Of a DNA stretch of 64,000 bases, positions 10,693-23,930 are shown piece after piece (position 1 is the first letter of the stretch; the number at the start of each line of letters is the position of its first letter). The stretch comes from Camarhynchus parvulus (lineage: Eukaryota; Chordata; Aves; Passeriformes; Thraupidae): contig NC_044582.1 of NCBI RefSeq assembly GCF_901933205.1, positions 15,109,820 to 15,173,819 on the forward strand. Direction: 5' to 3'. Below the pieces are notes generated by a model. That model saw only the letters and a list, made by a program, of their open reading frames with translations. It made no database searches and had not been told where the DNA came from. Both the position numbers and the translations under genes were made by a program.

Positions 10693-13199
10693 TTGATGAC
10701 ACAGTGGGACCCTGCTCCTGATTAGGCTGTCACAGCACTTTAATAATATCTTGTCTATTTTCCATTGCACCACCTGATAACTTCATTCAGATAAACTATT
10801 ACCTGAAGTAGATGAAAACAAAACCAAAACCCTCAGGCATGTGTGGTGTATGAAAGCAAATCTCAGCTCCTATTAATTTTTAGGCCGTTAAAAGACACTT
10901 TCCTAGAGAATAACACATTCTTATTGTCCCTAAAATGTGAAATATAATACAAATAGCCAGTGGCAGCAAGGGATTTATTTGCTGTATGCTCAAGTAGGGT
11001 TCATCTGGTGGAGTTCTATCACATTCTGATGGATTTATGACAGTTCAATCACAAGTACAACACTTGTATGCATGTGCTCAGCACCCACAGGGACAGCACA
11101 GATTTCAGGGAATGCAATGAGCATTCCAGCAACAATCACAATTCAGGACAGCAGTGTCTTCTTGCTGGATATCAGTGGCAACATCTAATTATGAAGAAAA
11201 TGTCAATGCTTCCTCTTTATTACTAACATTGTAGCTGCATTAAATCTAACTTTATTTGACAGGGCCTACTCAAAATTATTTCCTACAGAAATGTGCTATC
11301 AGACAGCAAGAGTATATCTTTGTCAAAACAGCAAGTAGGAGCTGCTGTTAAGCAATTTTGCAAACATGGTACCTTCAGGCACATATACTGTATATCATTC
11401 TGCATTTCCTGATATGACAATTAGCCCTCAGTGTCAAGATAAAAAAGATTATGGATGCAAATATGGCTATTTCTTTTCTTTTGGTTGATTGTATCTGATT
11501 ACAGCCAGATAGTACTTCCCAGCATGATGAGTTTAAATATATTTTACTCTTTTCTTAAGGAAAAAAAATGGAAATTGACAGCAGAGTACTTAACTGCTGA
11601 GATTCACATGCTCACTTTATGTATATATGAAATGTAATTCAAGTGGCTGCAAACATTGACTAATCCAAGAATTCAAGCTTATTTGAGTTTTCTGTAGAGA
11701 AGCTTAGATTAGATCAAGTTGATGAGTTCTTTTGAGTTGCATATTACAATGTCATAAAAGACTAACTGAATTCATACCAATCACGAGCTGGGCTCCTGCT
11801 CTCAGCACCACCAGAGAATAGAATCAGGATTTGCATCTTCTCCTCACAGACAGCAAACCTCCTCTTTGATTATTGGAGGAGTTTTGGCAGATTGTCTCAC
11901 TCAGCAGCAAAATAACATGAAAAAGTCTTATTATAGAGTCAGTCCTTGTACGTGGATTTTATTATTGTAATTTTCTAAATGTGAGCCATTCTTCAGCTTT
12001 GCAGCCTGGAGGTGGCTTAAAACCCTGTCTGGGAAGTTCAGTAATGAATTTGTCATAACAGCATTCTGAACAAGACATCCTGGAATTACAAAAACATAGA
12101 GTTAAAATTAGTCACTGCAGACTCATCTGTGGTGCAGTTTGACCCTGAGGAGCTCTGCCAAAGGACCAGCACAGCCTGGGCTTGCCCTGGTGCTGCAGTG
12201 AAACCCAGGGGCTTTTGTTCCTGAATGTGCCAGGGAAGGGCTGAGCCCTGCCTGTCCTGCCCTCCTGCTCATGGCAGTGGAGACAGCAGAAATCCTTGTG
12301 CAAAATGGGCAGCCCGGAGCACAGTCTTCATAATTAGAGACCTTTTCCTTTGAGTCTGCACCAAAAAAAGTTACATTATTTTTTGCAGCTTATTACCTGA
12401 AAAACAGACATAACAATGGAAGGAGCATGTGTGATAAAAGATGGAGCTAAATAAAGAGAACAATAAATATTGCTGAGATTAGGCTGTTGGGCAATGAGCT
12501 GAATGCAGTTGAAAATCCAGCAAATCAGTTCAGGAAGATAAAGTTCATTGAGAGCAGGCATCAAAAAATTGTGTTTCAACCACAGCAAAAACTGAAAAGA
12601 AAACACAGAGATGGCCACAGCAGGTGTACTTTATACTTCAGCTCTTATGGAACCTGCCAGAGAGCAGTATTGACATGTGGCAGCAGAGCATTTGAGTAGA
12701 AAAGGAGCATAAAGTTGCCTTGGCATTCACATCCAATTTAAGAGAAAAACACTGCTTGGATACCTAGAAAATATATATCCTCCAAATACTTCATATGGAG
12801 CTTGTGTGCTAATCAAGAGAACATTCAGGGAAGAAACCAGTAAACAGCAGGTTTGAGCAAATGCTTTCCCAGCTCCCAAGCAGGAATTATTTTTAATCAT
12901 AATACATAAAGCATCCATTGGAGTAAGCCCTGATCAGTGTCTTGCTGTCATGTGAGTTGTTTCATTGATTTCAGTGGAGCTATTTAAGAAAAGCATGTGC
13001 TTCAGTGCTTGGCAGGGTTCAACCATAAAGAGATGGTTGAAAAGTAGCAAAGATACTGGCAAAAACTGCCCTCATTTGTACCTTCACTCCCATTTCATAG
13101 TTTTGTCCTTTAAGAAAACATTAATTCACTCAGAATAAGAAAGGACTCATAGACCCAAACTGCCCCAGAACAGAGGCAGTGTGTTTTCCCTGCAGACAT
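10693..13199. other. Unique AT-rich non-coding sequence
   Basis: No coding region, RNA gene or mobile element recognised. Small frames of about 60-80 codons occur at the rate expected by chance. Confidence 0.4.
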
Positions 13200-13380
13200 T
13201 CCAGCAACATGCAACGACCTCCAAAGCCTTTAATTAAAGAGAAATGCATACAGCTGAATAAGCTATAGCTGATAATTTAGTTCAGCATCAGAAGTCAGCA
13301 AAGCAGTGTGCTTCATGAAAAGCAACTGTCAGTCCTTGGCCAACAACTATAAAACATGCTGTGATGCACTGAATTATTAG
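13200..13380. promoter_or_regulatory. Candidate regulatory segment
   Basis: It contains TTTAATTAAAG at about 13230, GATAATTTAG at about 13271 and GAATTATTAG at about 13371, with little simple sequence and no repeat family. The pattern resembles conserved non-coding elements, but there is no independent support from one genome. Confidence 0.15.
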
Positions 13381-16300
13381 GGGGGAAAAAGGAAACTTTC
13401 CCTGACTTCTTCAAACTGGGCAGAGCCTTCATATTCCTTTTATCTACCTGAGGGAATTAATTAGCGAGGAAAAAAGCCCACCATAAACCCAAAGTGCATT
13501 GGCTGTTAATTGCAGGTATCTCTTTGCAGCTCACCTGCTGCTTTAGCTGGATTTATCCAGGGCTGCCATGCTTAGCTGCTGCTGACCTCACCCTGGGAAA
13601 CCTCTGCACACACTGGCACAGAACTCAAGGTGCTGCAACCCTGTGTGCCATCCCCTGAGCCGCCTTTCGGTGATGAATCCAGGGCAAGTGATTAACAGAG
13701 AGCAGCAGGACCTTTCCTGTCCCATTAGCTGCAAGCCAACAGAATTTCCATCTCCATTACCTGGGGGAGGTGGCCTGGGGTCAGGCTCAGTGATTCTTGT
13801 GGGCACATTGCAGTTCAGGAGATTCCGAGATTCTAGGAATGGACACAGGGCTAATTCTCTCCTCGGACACAGGGTCCCTGCCCCTCCAGCTGCTTCTTTC
13901 ATTGGTTTCACCTCAGTCCTCCTTAAAGATAGCTTTGTGGACTTCTCACTTCCCCCAGAGAGATGGAAAGGCTTGAGCTGGGTGAGGGACACCGTGGGAG
14001 TTTATCTTGACCACTCCTTATCAGATCCTGTCAGGTGCCAGTCACAAAAAGCCAGCGAGTCTGTCTTGCTTTCATCTGTAAATGTCTATTCATCACCTTG
14101 GGCAAACATGTCATTCAAGGCCATGCAAATGTAGATGGCTTTGTAGATTTTTCTCTGATTTTCAGGAAAAATCTATGGGTTTTTAATCACAAAAGGTACT
14201 CTGTATTTACATATTGTTTTCCTGGAAACTTCTTTGATATTCTGTGATGATCAGGACATAGGAGTCTACCTGGGATGCAGAAGTCACACAAATTTAAAGA
14301 GGTAAGAGACCAACAATTTTGCTGCTCTGGTCCTGCAGGAGAAGGGGGAGTTTGTTGAGGACAGTGTTAAATTAGAGAATTAAACTGCAAGCAGCCAGGT
14401 TGGCGAAACTGTCTGTCCTTAGTGCCTGAAGGTTCCTGTTGAATTCAAGGCATGTTTTCTTGCTGGCAGGTCTCAGTGGAGATACCCTTTCCAGGCATTA
14501 ATGTAACTGATAGCATCACTTGAGTGATGTCAGCTGGAGTGATATTTCTCTTTCATTCACCTAATAGAGACTGAAAGGGCTCTGAAGTTCTGGATTTAGT
14601 TGTGTGGAAGTATGGGGTATTTAGGAAGGGAAAGGAAGATAAGATGCAGGAATCAAACCCATGACAAAATCAACACAGTGTAGTTTAAAGATCAGTCACA
14701 GAGGGTTGGAGCCTTCTGGTAGCAGACCTGTCTAGTCTGGGCCAAAGCAGGAAAAAGTCTGAAGGAAAACTGTAAAAAAACCCCAAGGCTGAAGCTGGGA
14801 CCTTTACCTCTCTGTGACAGTGCTTTACTACAGATACACGGGACTAAAATATTCTAGTGTGAACTGGACTCGATAATTTTTCCTCCAACAATGTTTAAAG
14901 TATGTAATTTTGAAAATATAGATGGCTTGACTGCAGACAAGTAGATAGAGAGACCTGTTGAGATTTAGAGCAGGTAACCACACTGACAAGACTTGCTGTA
15001 CTCTATTTTGTTTACAATGCATGGTAAATTTGTTTTATTTGAATGTCTCACTCCCATACAAAGTATGACTGAAATACTTGGCTGAAACTGAACCACCAAA
15101 AAGGTAACTGGAGTATTTATTTCACCTTTTAATCTACATGTTTTTAATCCATTAGAGATTAAAAATTAAAACATCAAAGAAATACTTTTATTTCTTATGA
15201 ATAAACCTCCAAACTCTGGCTTAATATCAAGTATTGGTTCTAGTCCCAAGCAGTTTAGTTGGAGCTTAACCAGTGTAAGGATTCCAAATAGATCTCACTG
15301 ATTGCAACCTCACTTCCCTGGTAGTCACAGTAATCTCAGAGAAAGTCTTCTGGCTGTTAGTGTGACATCTGCAGTAGTACAACTGCATTTCTTGTTGAAG
15401 TGTGTTTCATCTAAACTGTATCATTTAGCAAATAAAAACCATTTAGTGAGATACAGTAGATGGATGCTGAAATTGGCCTATTAAAGATGCTTTAACAAAT
15501 GGTGTAATGAAATTCTCTGCAGCTGAGACACCACACTTAATATGACTCAGAATAGATAAAGTAAATAGTGACTAAGAGTAACAGCACTTTATAGAACATA
15601 ATTATCATTTAAGTGAGGTGCTTTGCAGATGTGAGGAATTTCTGCAGTACACTTTCTGCTAGCATTAAAGGTAGTTTTCTCTTGGTAGTGACTCAATGTG
15701 GAGCAATTTGTTTCATAACTGGAGAGTTTAAAACGTAGTTTGGAGGTTTGCTAAAATGTCTCAGACTCTTCATTTTGTGATGCTTTGAAATAGGCTGTGT
15801 ATTTATGAATGGTTTTCCCCTGAGCCTTTATTAACCAACAACCACAAGTCCCCCACATCTTCCAATACAAACTCCTGTGAGTAGTAGATTTTCTTGTTGC
15901 CTGTGCCATACTTTCATATGCTGTGAGAAGCTTAACAGACAGAGACTTTAGTAAAATTCTGGCCAAATAATACACCATATGATTTAAGATTTCAAGCGCA
16001 GGGTGGAGCAATCCCTTTTGTTGATTAAGTACAACAGCAGGATGAGTGTTCTGTGTCTGACTGGGTTACAGATATGTCTGTGTCATAAAGATGTACCCAT
16101 TCCCACTGTGATATAAACATGAGCTCCACAGCCTTGTAGCCTCACCTTGCTAGCAGCTCTTTCAGAAATGTGGAGACTGTTTGAAATTCTGTATGAACCA
16201 GGTTTTGCTTTCCAGAATAAAATTGGTTCTAATTTTGGTCTATACACGTTCAGATCGGTAACTCTGGTTATCCTCATGTACCAGTGACTCCTTCTGTTTG

Positions 16301-17695
16301 TCTGTGGATAAAAGGCAGCTAAAGGTTAAAAGAAAGGCTATGTTTGGTTCATACAGTCAGGATCCAAAGCCTGACCTAGTCCAAAGCCAAATGAAGTGAG
16401 AGATGCCTCATGAGCTGCTCTTCACAGCCTTGGAGTCACCTGGGCAGGGAGAATACTCCCAGGTAGGGCTCCCATCTGGGCAGGACAAACCTCCCCAGAT
16501 AAGGTGGAAGAGGCTGGCACACATAAATGATTTTGCCTTCTTAGGATGTGTTCTGAAATCCATGAGTCTTGTACCATTTTTCTGTGGCTGACTTATTTGA
16601 TTAATCAGTTTGCTGTGATACATGCTATCCATGAGTAGTTAAAAGGCCTTTCCTCTTCATCACAAAGCATTTTATTTTGCTAGATATTGTTTTTATTTAA
16701 TACAGAATGTATTCAGCAGCTGATTGCTGAATCTACAAGGTTTTTTAAGTGTGTGCTATGTGTTCTAGTAGCCACTATAGTCATTGTAAGGTTTAATGTT
16801 CACAGTGCTTCAGAAACAAATGGCTTTTCAGTGTCCATATTATTTTATCATATCAGTTATGAGCTATTAGATGAATATGGAACAAGTTTTATGTGACATA
16901 GCAGAGAAACAGTATTAATTTTCCATACCATTACATTCTCATTTTGAATTAGCAAAGGTGTGACTGAGAACCATTTCTAAAACACATTGTGCCATATATT
17001 GCTGTATGAAGAACGTCTGACAAGGAGCTGCTACAGTTAAAAAGGGAATAAATGGAACTTTACTTTTAGATGGAAATCTCACCTATGGTGCTGCACAGGA
17101 GAGGCTGACCATGCTGTCAGATACTGGCCCAGTGGCCCAAGGAAGCGCTGCAGTAGCCCCCTGCACATTTGATTTAATTTCTCTGAGGCTGAAGTAAGGT
17201 CACTCAGAGGTCTTCCCTTACCCCCTGATTTCCCCTGCAACAGATTCAGTTTTGTCCTGCTGCCTGCAGCACATCTTGCTTGTGGCTTCTCACCTGGAGA
17301 AGGCTTCCATGGCTTGCACAGGAGTGTTCCAGGTCCCGATTAGATCTAGGGCCAGGCACTTTTTTTTTTTTGAGGGATTAAGTTATTCCCACACAGGGGC
17401 TGGAGCCATCCCAAAACTCCTCACCGAGTGGTTGAAATAAAATCTGCTGAGTAAGGTATTTCAGGCTAAATCCAGTAGTGGGCTTGGGCTATCAGCAGAT
17501 GAGGAAAGCAGGAGGCACTCGAGGAGGAGGGCAGGAGCTGCCCCCTGTGCAGGCTCCCGGGGAGCGTCCTTCAGCCCACAACTGGATTTAGCAGATACCC
17601 CAGCACAGCCTCCCCTCATTTCCACTTTGCACTGCCCTGTACCTCCAGCTGTGTCCCAGCTTGGTGTTGGCACATCTGATTTCCCTTCCACACCC
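13381..17695. other. Unique non-coding sequence
   Basis: Between 13588 and 14134 a plus frame of 163 codons and a minus frame of 134 codons overlap extensively. Neither has a recognisable domain, so I call no gene. A 9-bp perfect hairpin lies at 15141-15165. A T-run lies at about 17359-17371. No mobile element was recognised before 17697. Confidence 0.4.
15141..15165. repeat. Perfect 9-bp inverted repeat in AT-rich DNA
   Basis: TTTTTAATC (15141-15149) pairs with GATTAAAAA (15157-15165) across a 7-base spacer. Such hairpins are fairly common in AT-rich sequence. Confidence 0.75.
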
Positions 17696-17696
17696 C

Positions 17697-17775
17697 AGTA
17701 CTTTGCATTTGTCTTCCATGAATTCCATTTTCTCTGTTTCAGTCTGTTTCTCCAATTTATCAAGATCACTTTTCT
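17697..17775 (-). mobile_element. Probable ancient CR1/L3-like LINE remnant
   Basis: The plus strand reads TACTTTGCATTTGTCTTCCA, then GAATTCCATTTTCTC, GTTTCAGTCTG, TTCTCCAATTTATCAAGATC. These blocks occur in this order in the reverse-complemented 3' region of old amniote CR1/L3-type elements, as I recall them. The copy is short and diverged. A phrase like another part of that family (CCCAGCTTGGTGTTGGCACA at about 17655) sits upstream, where I would expect it downstream. Either the remnant is rearranged or that second match is chance. Confidence 0.45.
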
Positions 17776-20700
17776 AAGTCTGTCCCTGAGAGACTTCCCA
17801 GCCTGTTGGCAGCTGCATGTTCAGCAGTGGCTTCTCTTTTCTAATTACTCACTGTGTGAAAAGCAGCACCAATGCCACTGATAAAGCACAGTCATCATTC
17901 CTCTGCAGCCTGCAGAATTTAACCAGTGATGCACTTCTGCCCTAGAAGGCTATAAATGGGCTTAAAAATCTTCAGAAGTTATATAATTATTTATTTAAAT
18001 GTAGCTGTTTTATCAATTCCTGTGGAATCCAATTGATTTCATCTCAGTGAAAGCCCAGGTGAGTGAAGAATGCAGCCTCTTTGATAAATTAGTAATTGAA
18101 TGTAATGAATTCTTAATCATGGCTCTTGTTCTGCATTTGGTGACACAAGGTGCAGAGACCCCAATTAATTCCTTGCCACCCCCATTTCATTCAACGAGCA
18201 GTTTCCACACCAAATTGAGGTTTTTTTATAAATCTAGCAGAGGAATAACATTAGATATGCTGTTTGTCCTTTTAGTTTTTAGAGTGAACTATACATTTGC
18301 AGTGTGTGAGACTTCCTGAAGTTATTTCAGGGGTACATACTTTTTTCAGCAAAAAAACCCTCTTGTATTCCACAAGTCTGAGTTTCACTTCATGTGTTCT
18401 ACCATTGTGAGTAAAGATGTGCATTCATCCACCTCCAAATTATTGATTAAAATAATCATCAAAATTCTAGATCAGATATTCAGGTGACACAAATTATCAG
18501 TAAGAAAACAAAGCCTGAAAATCGGGTCTTGACCGGTGTGTGGGACAGTAAGTGGAAATCATCCACAACACAAAAAAAAAGGGTTTAAACCAATTTAAAC
18601 CAAGAGAAGCCTTGCCCATGTTGCAGGAGAAATCAGCCAAATGCACTCTGCTGTTTGATGCCATTCCAACCTCCCTGTTGGTTTTGCAGTTCCCATTTCC
18701 TGCAGCTGCACACATCTCTCGTGCTCAGGATCTCGATTCACCTTCCTGTTGCCCTAATGGGGAGAACTCAGTATTTTTTCTGGAAGATGGGATTACAAAC
18801 AGCACTGCACAAATGATCTCTCCTTCTCTTACCCACCTCAGGTACCTGCTGCCCCGCTGGCCAAGTGAGCAGCCAAAGCTGCTGCTCAGTGTCATCTCCT
18901 TGCCTTAGGAAATGGCATTTCTCCTAAGTGTCCTTGATCTTGCCATAGGATTTTTTAGTAGAACTACCTCCTTCCTAAGATTCTCATTTTTTCCCCCTCT
19001 GAATTATTTTAAAGCAAGATATTCTCTAAAAGGATTTATAACGTACCATTAGAAATCCTCTTCATTGCTTTTTAGCCCTTTAGGATTTTGTCAGGATTAC
19101 TAACGGGATTTTTATCACCAGGGAAATATGGCTTCAGACATTATATCTTAAAAAAATAAATCTGAAGCATAGACTGCCAATGAAGCAGCCAACACATTTA
19201 TATTCTCTCCAGAACAGCTTGTCTTGTAAACCAGAGGATTCTTTAGCAAGGTGTTTTAATTTTTTATGTGTCAGAATAAAGCAGATTTCTGGCTGAGGAA
19301 AACCATCTGCACAGATGACAGCTTGGCCATCGTGCTTTCCCAGTTTGTAACATGTAGCTGCCACACAGTTTTAGCCATGTTTTCACCATGTTTTGCTGCA
19401 GCTGCATTCCTCATTCTGGTCCCATACTTGAATATATTCTTAAATCCAAGTCCGCTCAGCTATTCACTCAGCATTGCAGGAACATGCCTAAATAAATCAA
19501 GCAGCCCCTCAAGTGTTTTCCTGCATCAAGGCCTCTCTTTTTGTGTATAGAGGATGAGCAAAGAAGGAATTAGGAGCATCAGACGTGTGCCAGACCCAAG
19601 AAGCTCTGATAAAAAAAAAAAAAAAGAGAGAGAGATGAAAAAAAGACATTATAAAGGACTTATGGGGTAAAAACTCAGGTGGGCAGGAATACACAAGGGA
19701 GCTGGATCTCTGACTTTATTCAATGGCTTTGCTAAGTGGGTTTGCTTGTCTTAGGGTTGTTATCCTCCTCCTCCCTGCAGGAGCAGGTTTTTACAGCACA
19801 GATTGCTGCACATCCATGGCACCAATGGAGGCTGTTCACAAGAAGTATTTATGTCCTGTCCCTGAGTGTCATGTCTCCACTTTCTACCCTGTGTATCAAA
19901 AGCTGGGGAATGGGAGTCAAACTGGGAAGGAAATGGGCTGGAGGAAATTGCAGGAGGAAGTGTTACCCTTGGATATTGTCATCAGGTATGAAAGAGCTGA
20001 AATGCAAGCAAAAGCAGATTTTGCTTCCAAAAATGCTTCCTGATGATCAGATTCCTTTCATTGTTTGTCAAATGAAGGGAGAAATACATTTCCTTTCTTC
20101 TCCCTCTAAGACTGTCCTCACAGTGTGTGAAGAGCCCTGTGTCTTCAGTGAGCTCCTTCTGCCCACATTCCACCCACAGAGATGAGAAAAGGAAGACTGG
20201 ATCACTGTCAAAGCAGAGCAGCTCCAGATTGGAGCTGAAGCCCTTCAAATAGGAGGTGGAAACTCTGAGTTTCTGACTGTTTTTACAAGTCTGTGTTTTG
20301 CCCCGGAGGCAGATTCCCACTGCACACCCCTGGGCTCCAGGTTCACTGAGGCTCTGCATGTTCTTCCTGTAAACTGGTCAAAACCATTTCATAAATAAAT
20401 GTTTTATTTAGGAAAATCCTGTGGGGTTTTTTTCTGCTGTTTGTTTTGTTGTGGTAGGGTTTTTTTCCTGATCAATAAAGAGCAGAGTTAATTAGTTAAG
20501 ATACGTGACGCTGCAGGGGTTGGTCACATAAATCTTTTAGAGCAAATAACTCTGTGTTTTTTTAATTCAAAGAAGTTTATTTCAAATTATGTGTCTGGGG
20601 AGGTACCATCAAGGCTATTTCAATTTTATATCAACTATAATTATTTAAATGACCTTTAATCTTACGCCTTAGAAAGTCTAGAAGGCTTTCACAGGAATGA

Positions 20701-21962
20701 AATCCTGTGAGCACAACCTTTCTAGCCACTTACAGGATTATCCTTGGGAAAAGCTCAGGGTTTTGGAAGGAATGGACTTTCTACATACTTCAGATCACTT
20801 AAGTTTGGATTAATTAACGAGGGCAAAATACAGAGGTTCCTGGGAATGGCAGAAAATCCAAGCAGTAATAAGCATGATCCATCCAGATCCAGGTGCCAGG
20901 GGCTTTGTCCAGCTGTGGCCATATGATGTCCATGAGCTGCATGCTCATTTTCTGTTTATAGCAGCATTTAGGTTGTTCTCCAGCTCTTCTTCATTTTCCT
21001 GAAGAATATGAAGTTTTGCAAAAAAGCAAAAAAACCTCACCATAAAACACTATTAATTTTTAAAGGGATGAGTACAATCCTCACAGCTGGTGGCTCTCTG
21101 CTATTTACAGCACAAGTGATTCTGTGTGTTTATGTATTTATGGCAGGCCAGGTAGTGATAAATGTCTGGGGGCCATGGGGGCAGCTCCATCACCCTGGAG
21201 CAGAATCCCTGCTCCCCCTCCTCCCCAGCCCAGGTCACCTCTGTCCCTCCACAAACTGCATGTTCTGCCTCTGCACCACTAAATTATAGAAGTCAGGAAT
21301 CGTGCAACAGGATTAAATGCCTGTGATCTTTGAAAAGAAATCCGTGTCAGGTAACTCTCATTTCCATCCTTGGCTTTGACCCTTCAGGCTTTAATCAGTT
21401 TTCATTTTCAAGCTCATCTTTGAACCCACAAAGGCTCTCTTGTCAAAGGTGAGATATTATGTCTAATCACTCCATTTCAAGAGCTGGGCTTTAAAGTTAA
21501 AATAGCAGATATTCAAGTTCATGGTAAGGACAGGAAAAGTCAGCCTTAAAACAAAAGTTAGCAGGACTTCTTTCTACCTCCTCTGTGCCATCCCTGAGCC
21601 CACGGCAGAGCCCTGGGCAGCCCTGAGGGACAGGCACAGGGCACCTCCTTTCCTGAGTCAAATTTCACAAATTCCAGCCTTGGCAGCTCGCCCTGTGCAC
21701 AGGGTTTGTTTTAGCAGGGGAGCAAACAGTTAAATTGCTCAGCTTCCAGGCCCTGACCTCAACTAACCTTAATTAATTAATTGGGTATCGGCACCAGGCA
21801 TCAAGCCTGTAGGTGAGGAGAGGAAAAAGCTGCTATTTTGGAGCATGATCCAGGACCTTCATATTTGCCTTTGCTGGAGGAAGGGAGTGGGAAAAGTGCT
21901 TTGCATTGCTGTTCAGGCAAGACCTGGTGCAGCTGAGGGAGATGTGAGCAGAAGCAAGGGTT
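17776..21962. other. Unique non-coding sequence
   Basis: No gene recognised. Small frames (up to 149 codons at 19736-20185 on plus, 125 on minus in the same place) overlap each other and lack domains. Simple sequence occurs at 19610-19634. A palindromic homeodomain-type run TTAATTAATTAATT lies at 21769-21782. Confidence 0.4.
19610..19634. repeat. Poly(A) plus GA simple sequence
   Basis: About 16 A residues are followed by (GA)n. No retrotransposon or processed pseudogene body is recognisable upstream on plus. Confidence 0.75.
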
Positions 21963-22314
21963 GGGGCTGGAGCAGAAAAAGCTTTAGGGAGACCTTAGAG
22001 CCCCCTCCAGTGCCTAAAGGGGCTCCAGGAGAGCTGGAGAGAGACTGGGCAAGGGATGGAGGGATAGGACACGGGAGAATGGCTTGAAACTGCCAGAGGG
22101 CAGGGTTAGATGGGATTTTGGGAGGAATTCTTCCCTGTGAGGGAGGAACAGGTTGCCCAGAGAGGCTGTGGCTGTCCAATCCCCAGAAGTGTCCCAGGCC
22201 AGGCTGGATGGGGCTTGGAGTAACCTGGGATAGTGGAAGGTGTCCCTGCCCATGGCAGGGTGGAACAAGATGGGCTCTAAGATCCCTTTCAACCCAAACC
22301 ATTCCATGATAACT
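21963..22314 (+). mobile_element. CR1 LINE 3'-end fragment, the longest in the window
   Basis: It begins inside the CR1 3' region with GGGGCTGGAGCAGAAAAAGC. It continues through GGGAGACCTTAGAGCCCC, GTGCCTAAAGGGGCTCCAGG, GGGAGAATGGCTTGAAACTG, GGAGGAATTCTTCCCTGTGA, GGTTGCCCAGAGAGGCTGTG and GGATGGGGCTTGGAGTAACC. It ends in CCCTTTCAACCCAAACCATT followed by CCATGATAACTCTGG. Compared with the family there are small deletions, for example between the ATTCTTCCCTGTGAGGG and GGTTGCCCAG blocks. No part of the ORF is kept, so it cannot move on its own. Confidence 0.95.
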
Positions 22315-23885
22315 CTGGATTCTCCTACAGCACCCATCCTGCAGGGGTTCATGTGGCTGCTGTCACCTTGGGGTGGCTGCTGTCCATGTCCATGCCTGAT
22401 CTGCTGAACAGCTGAACTGATGTTTTAGAAACTAAAACCACATCAAGGCAGCAGGGCTGCAGCTGGAATGGGTGTCAGACACTGTCTCAAGCAGGGGTTG
22501 GTGTCAGGTTGTCAGCAGGGTGAGGTTCATTTCAGGCAGAATTAACCCCAGGTAAAGGATTTCAAGCCCCTCTGGGCATTCTGGACATTGAGGAGGGAAA
22601 GGTCCATTCAGAGGGCAATGCAGGAGAGGGGTTTAACTGGACAGAAACCCCTTTTCTTGGTTGCAGCCTCTCCTTGCTGCCTGTGCCATGGTGAGATGGA
22701 TGCCCAGGGGAGGTGCAGCAATTCCTGTCATACAGCCTGGGGTGGCTGTAACTCAGCAGGACAGAAGCTTGTGTGTCTGCAGGCTCGTGTTTGGGATATA
22801 ACAGCTTCCTTTGGGAAGGAAAACACAGCTCCCCTGAATAATTTATGGGTTTTCCTTAATTATTCAATAATAGGAGCCCATTCTTTGGTATTGAGATCCC
22901 AGATAAAATGCCAACAGTATGTTATGTCTCTAAATCTTATTTGCAGGAGCAGTTTAAGGCCTAATTTTCAAGGTTATAAAAGCAACTTAAGATAGAGATA
23001 GCAATTTTCAGGACTAGTAATTAAGCCAGGCATCAAATTCCCAGGGAGCTCAACCTCTGTAGGCATTTAAATGTGTCTTTTGGCACCTAATGACCTTGGC
23101 ATCTTTCTCAAGAACAGAGAACTGAGGGAGTAGAGATGACTTCCTATGCCTGAATTGCAGTGGAAATTCTTATTAAGTAGGAAATGTAAAAATATCTTTC
23201 AGTGTTTATTGTGTTATCTGCTCTCTCATGATACAGAACAAAAAATGAGGCTTGTAAAAAGCTGAAGTGACCACCAATCTTATTGTTTAGAGGCTGTACA
23301 AATAAGTAATGCCATGTTTTTCTTCTGGTTCATTTAAAATTTTGTGTCTATGGTACCAACTTTATGTGGCATCATTAGAATGCATGCACCAAAAATAACT
23401 TTACACTATTCATTTCTTAGAAGTCTGAAATGTGACTAACAAATGCTAAATCTTTCAAGGGTTGTCTTCCCAGCTGTACACCACTACTGCCTTGGCAGAT
23501 CCCCAGCATGGCTGGGACTCCTCTCTCCACTTTCTGTCCTCTAAATGTTTTCTGGATCAGAGCTTTTGACAAGTAAAGGGTGTGGGAGTGTCACGTTCCA
23601 CAGCTCTGAATCATTAGGAAGAGGCTGAACTGGAGTAAATCAGCATTCCTGCTCTGACCAAGCTGCTGTTATCTGTGCTTGGGTGAGCTGAGATCCTGAT
23701 CCATTTAATAAAAGATTTAATTTAGATTAATGCTTTAAAGGTTTAATTGAGGAGTTTTTTACATAAACAGTCCCTTTTTAATGAAATGTTGCTTTTGTTT
23801 ACAGATTTATCTATATATGGTCATACTTTATTTTATAATCAAATTTTTAACTGAAACTACAACAACATAATAGAACATTATAATA
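22315..23885. other. Unique non-coding sequence
   Basis: No gene recognised. A 135-codon plus frame at 22588-22995 has no domain and no splice context that I can support. Confidence 0.4.
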
Positions 23886-23930
23886 AATAATAGGGAGTAT
23901 GTAATAATAGAGAGTAGATAATAGGGAGTG
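23886..23930. repeat. Short minisatellite-like repeat
   Basis: Three imperfect copies of ATAATAGRGAGT are separated by 2-4 bases (about 23886, 23903 and 23918). They sit at the end of an AT-rich stretch that already contains several TAATA units. Confidence 0.7.

Noticed and set aside
13588..14134. Overlapping frames of 163 (plus) and 134 (minus) codons
   Set aside because: Mutual overlap on opposite strands, no recognisable motif and no splice or promoter context.
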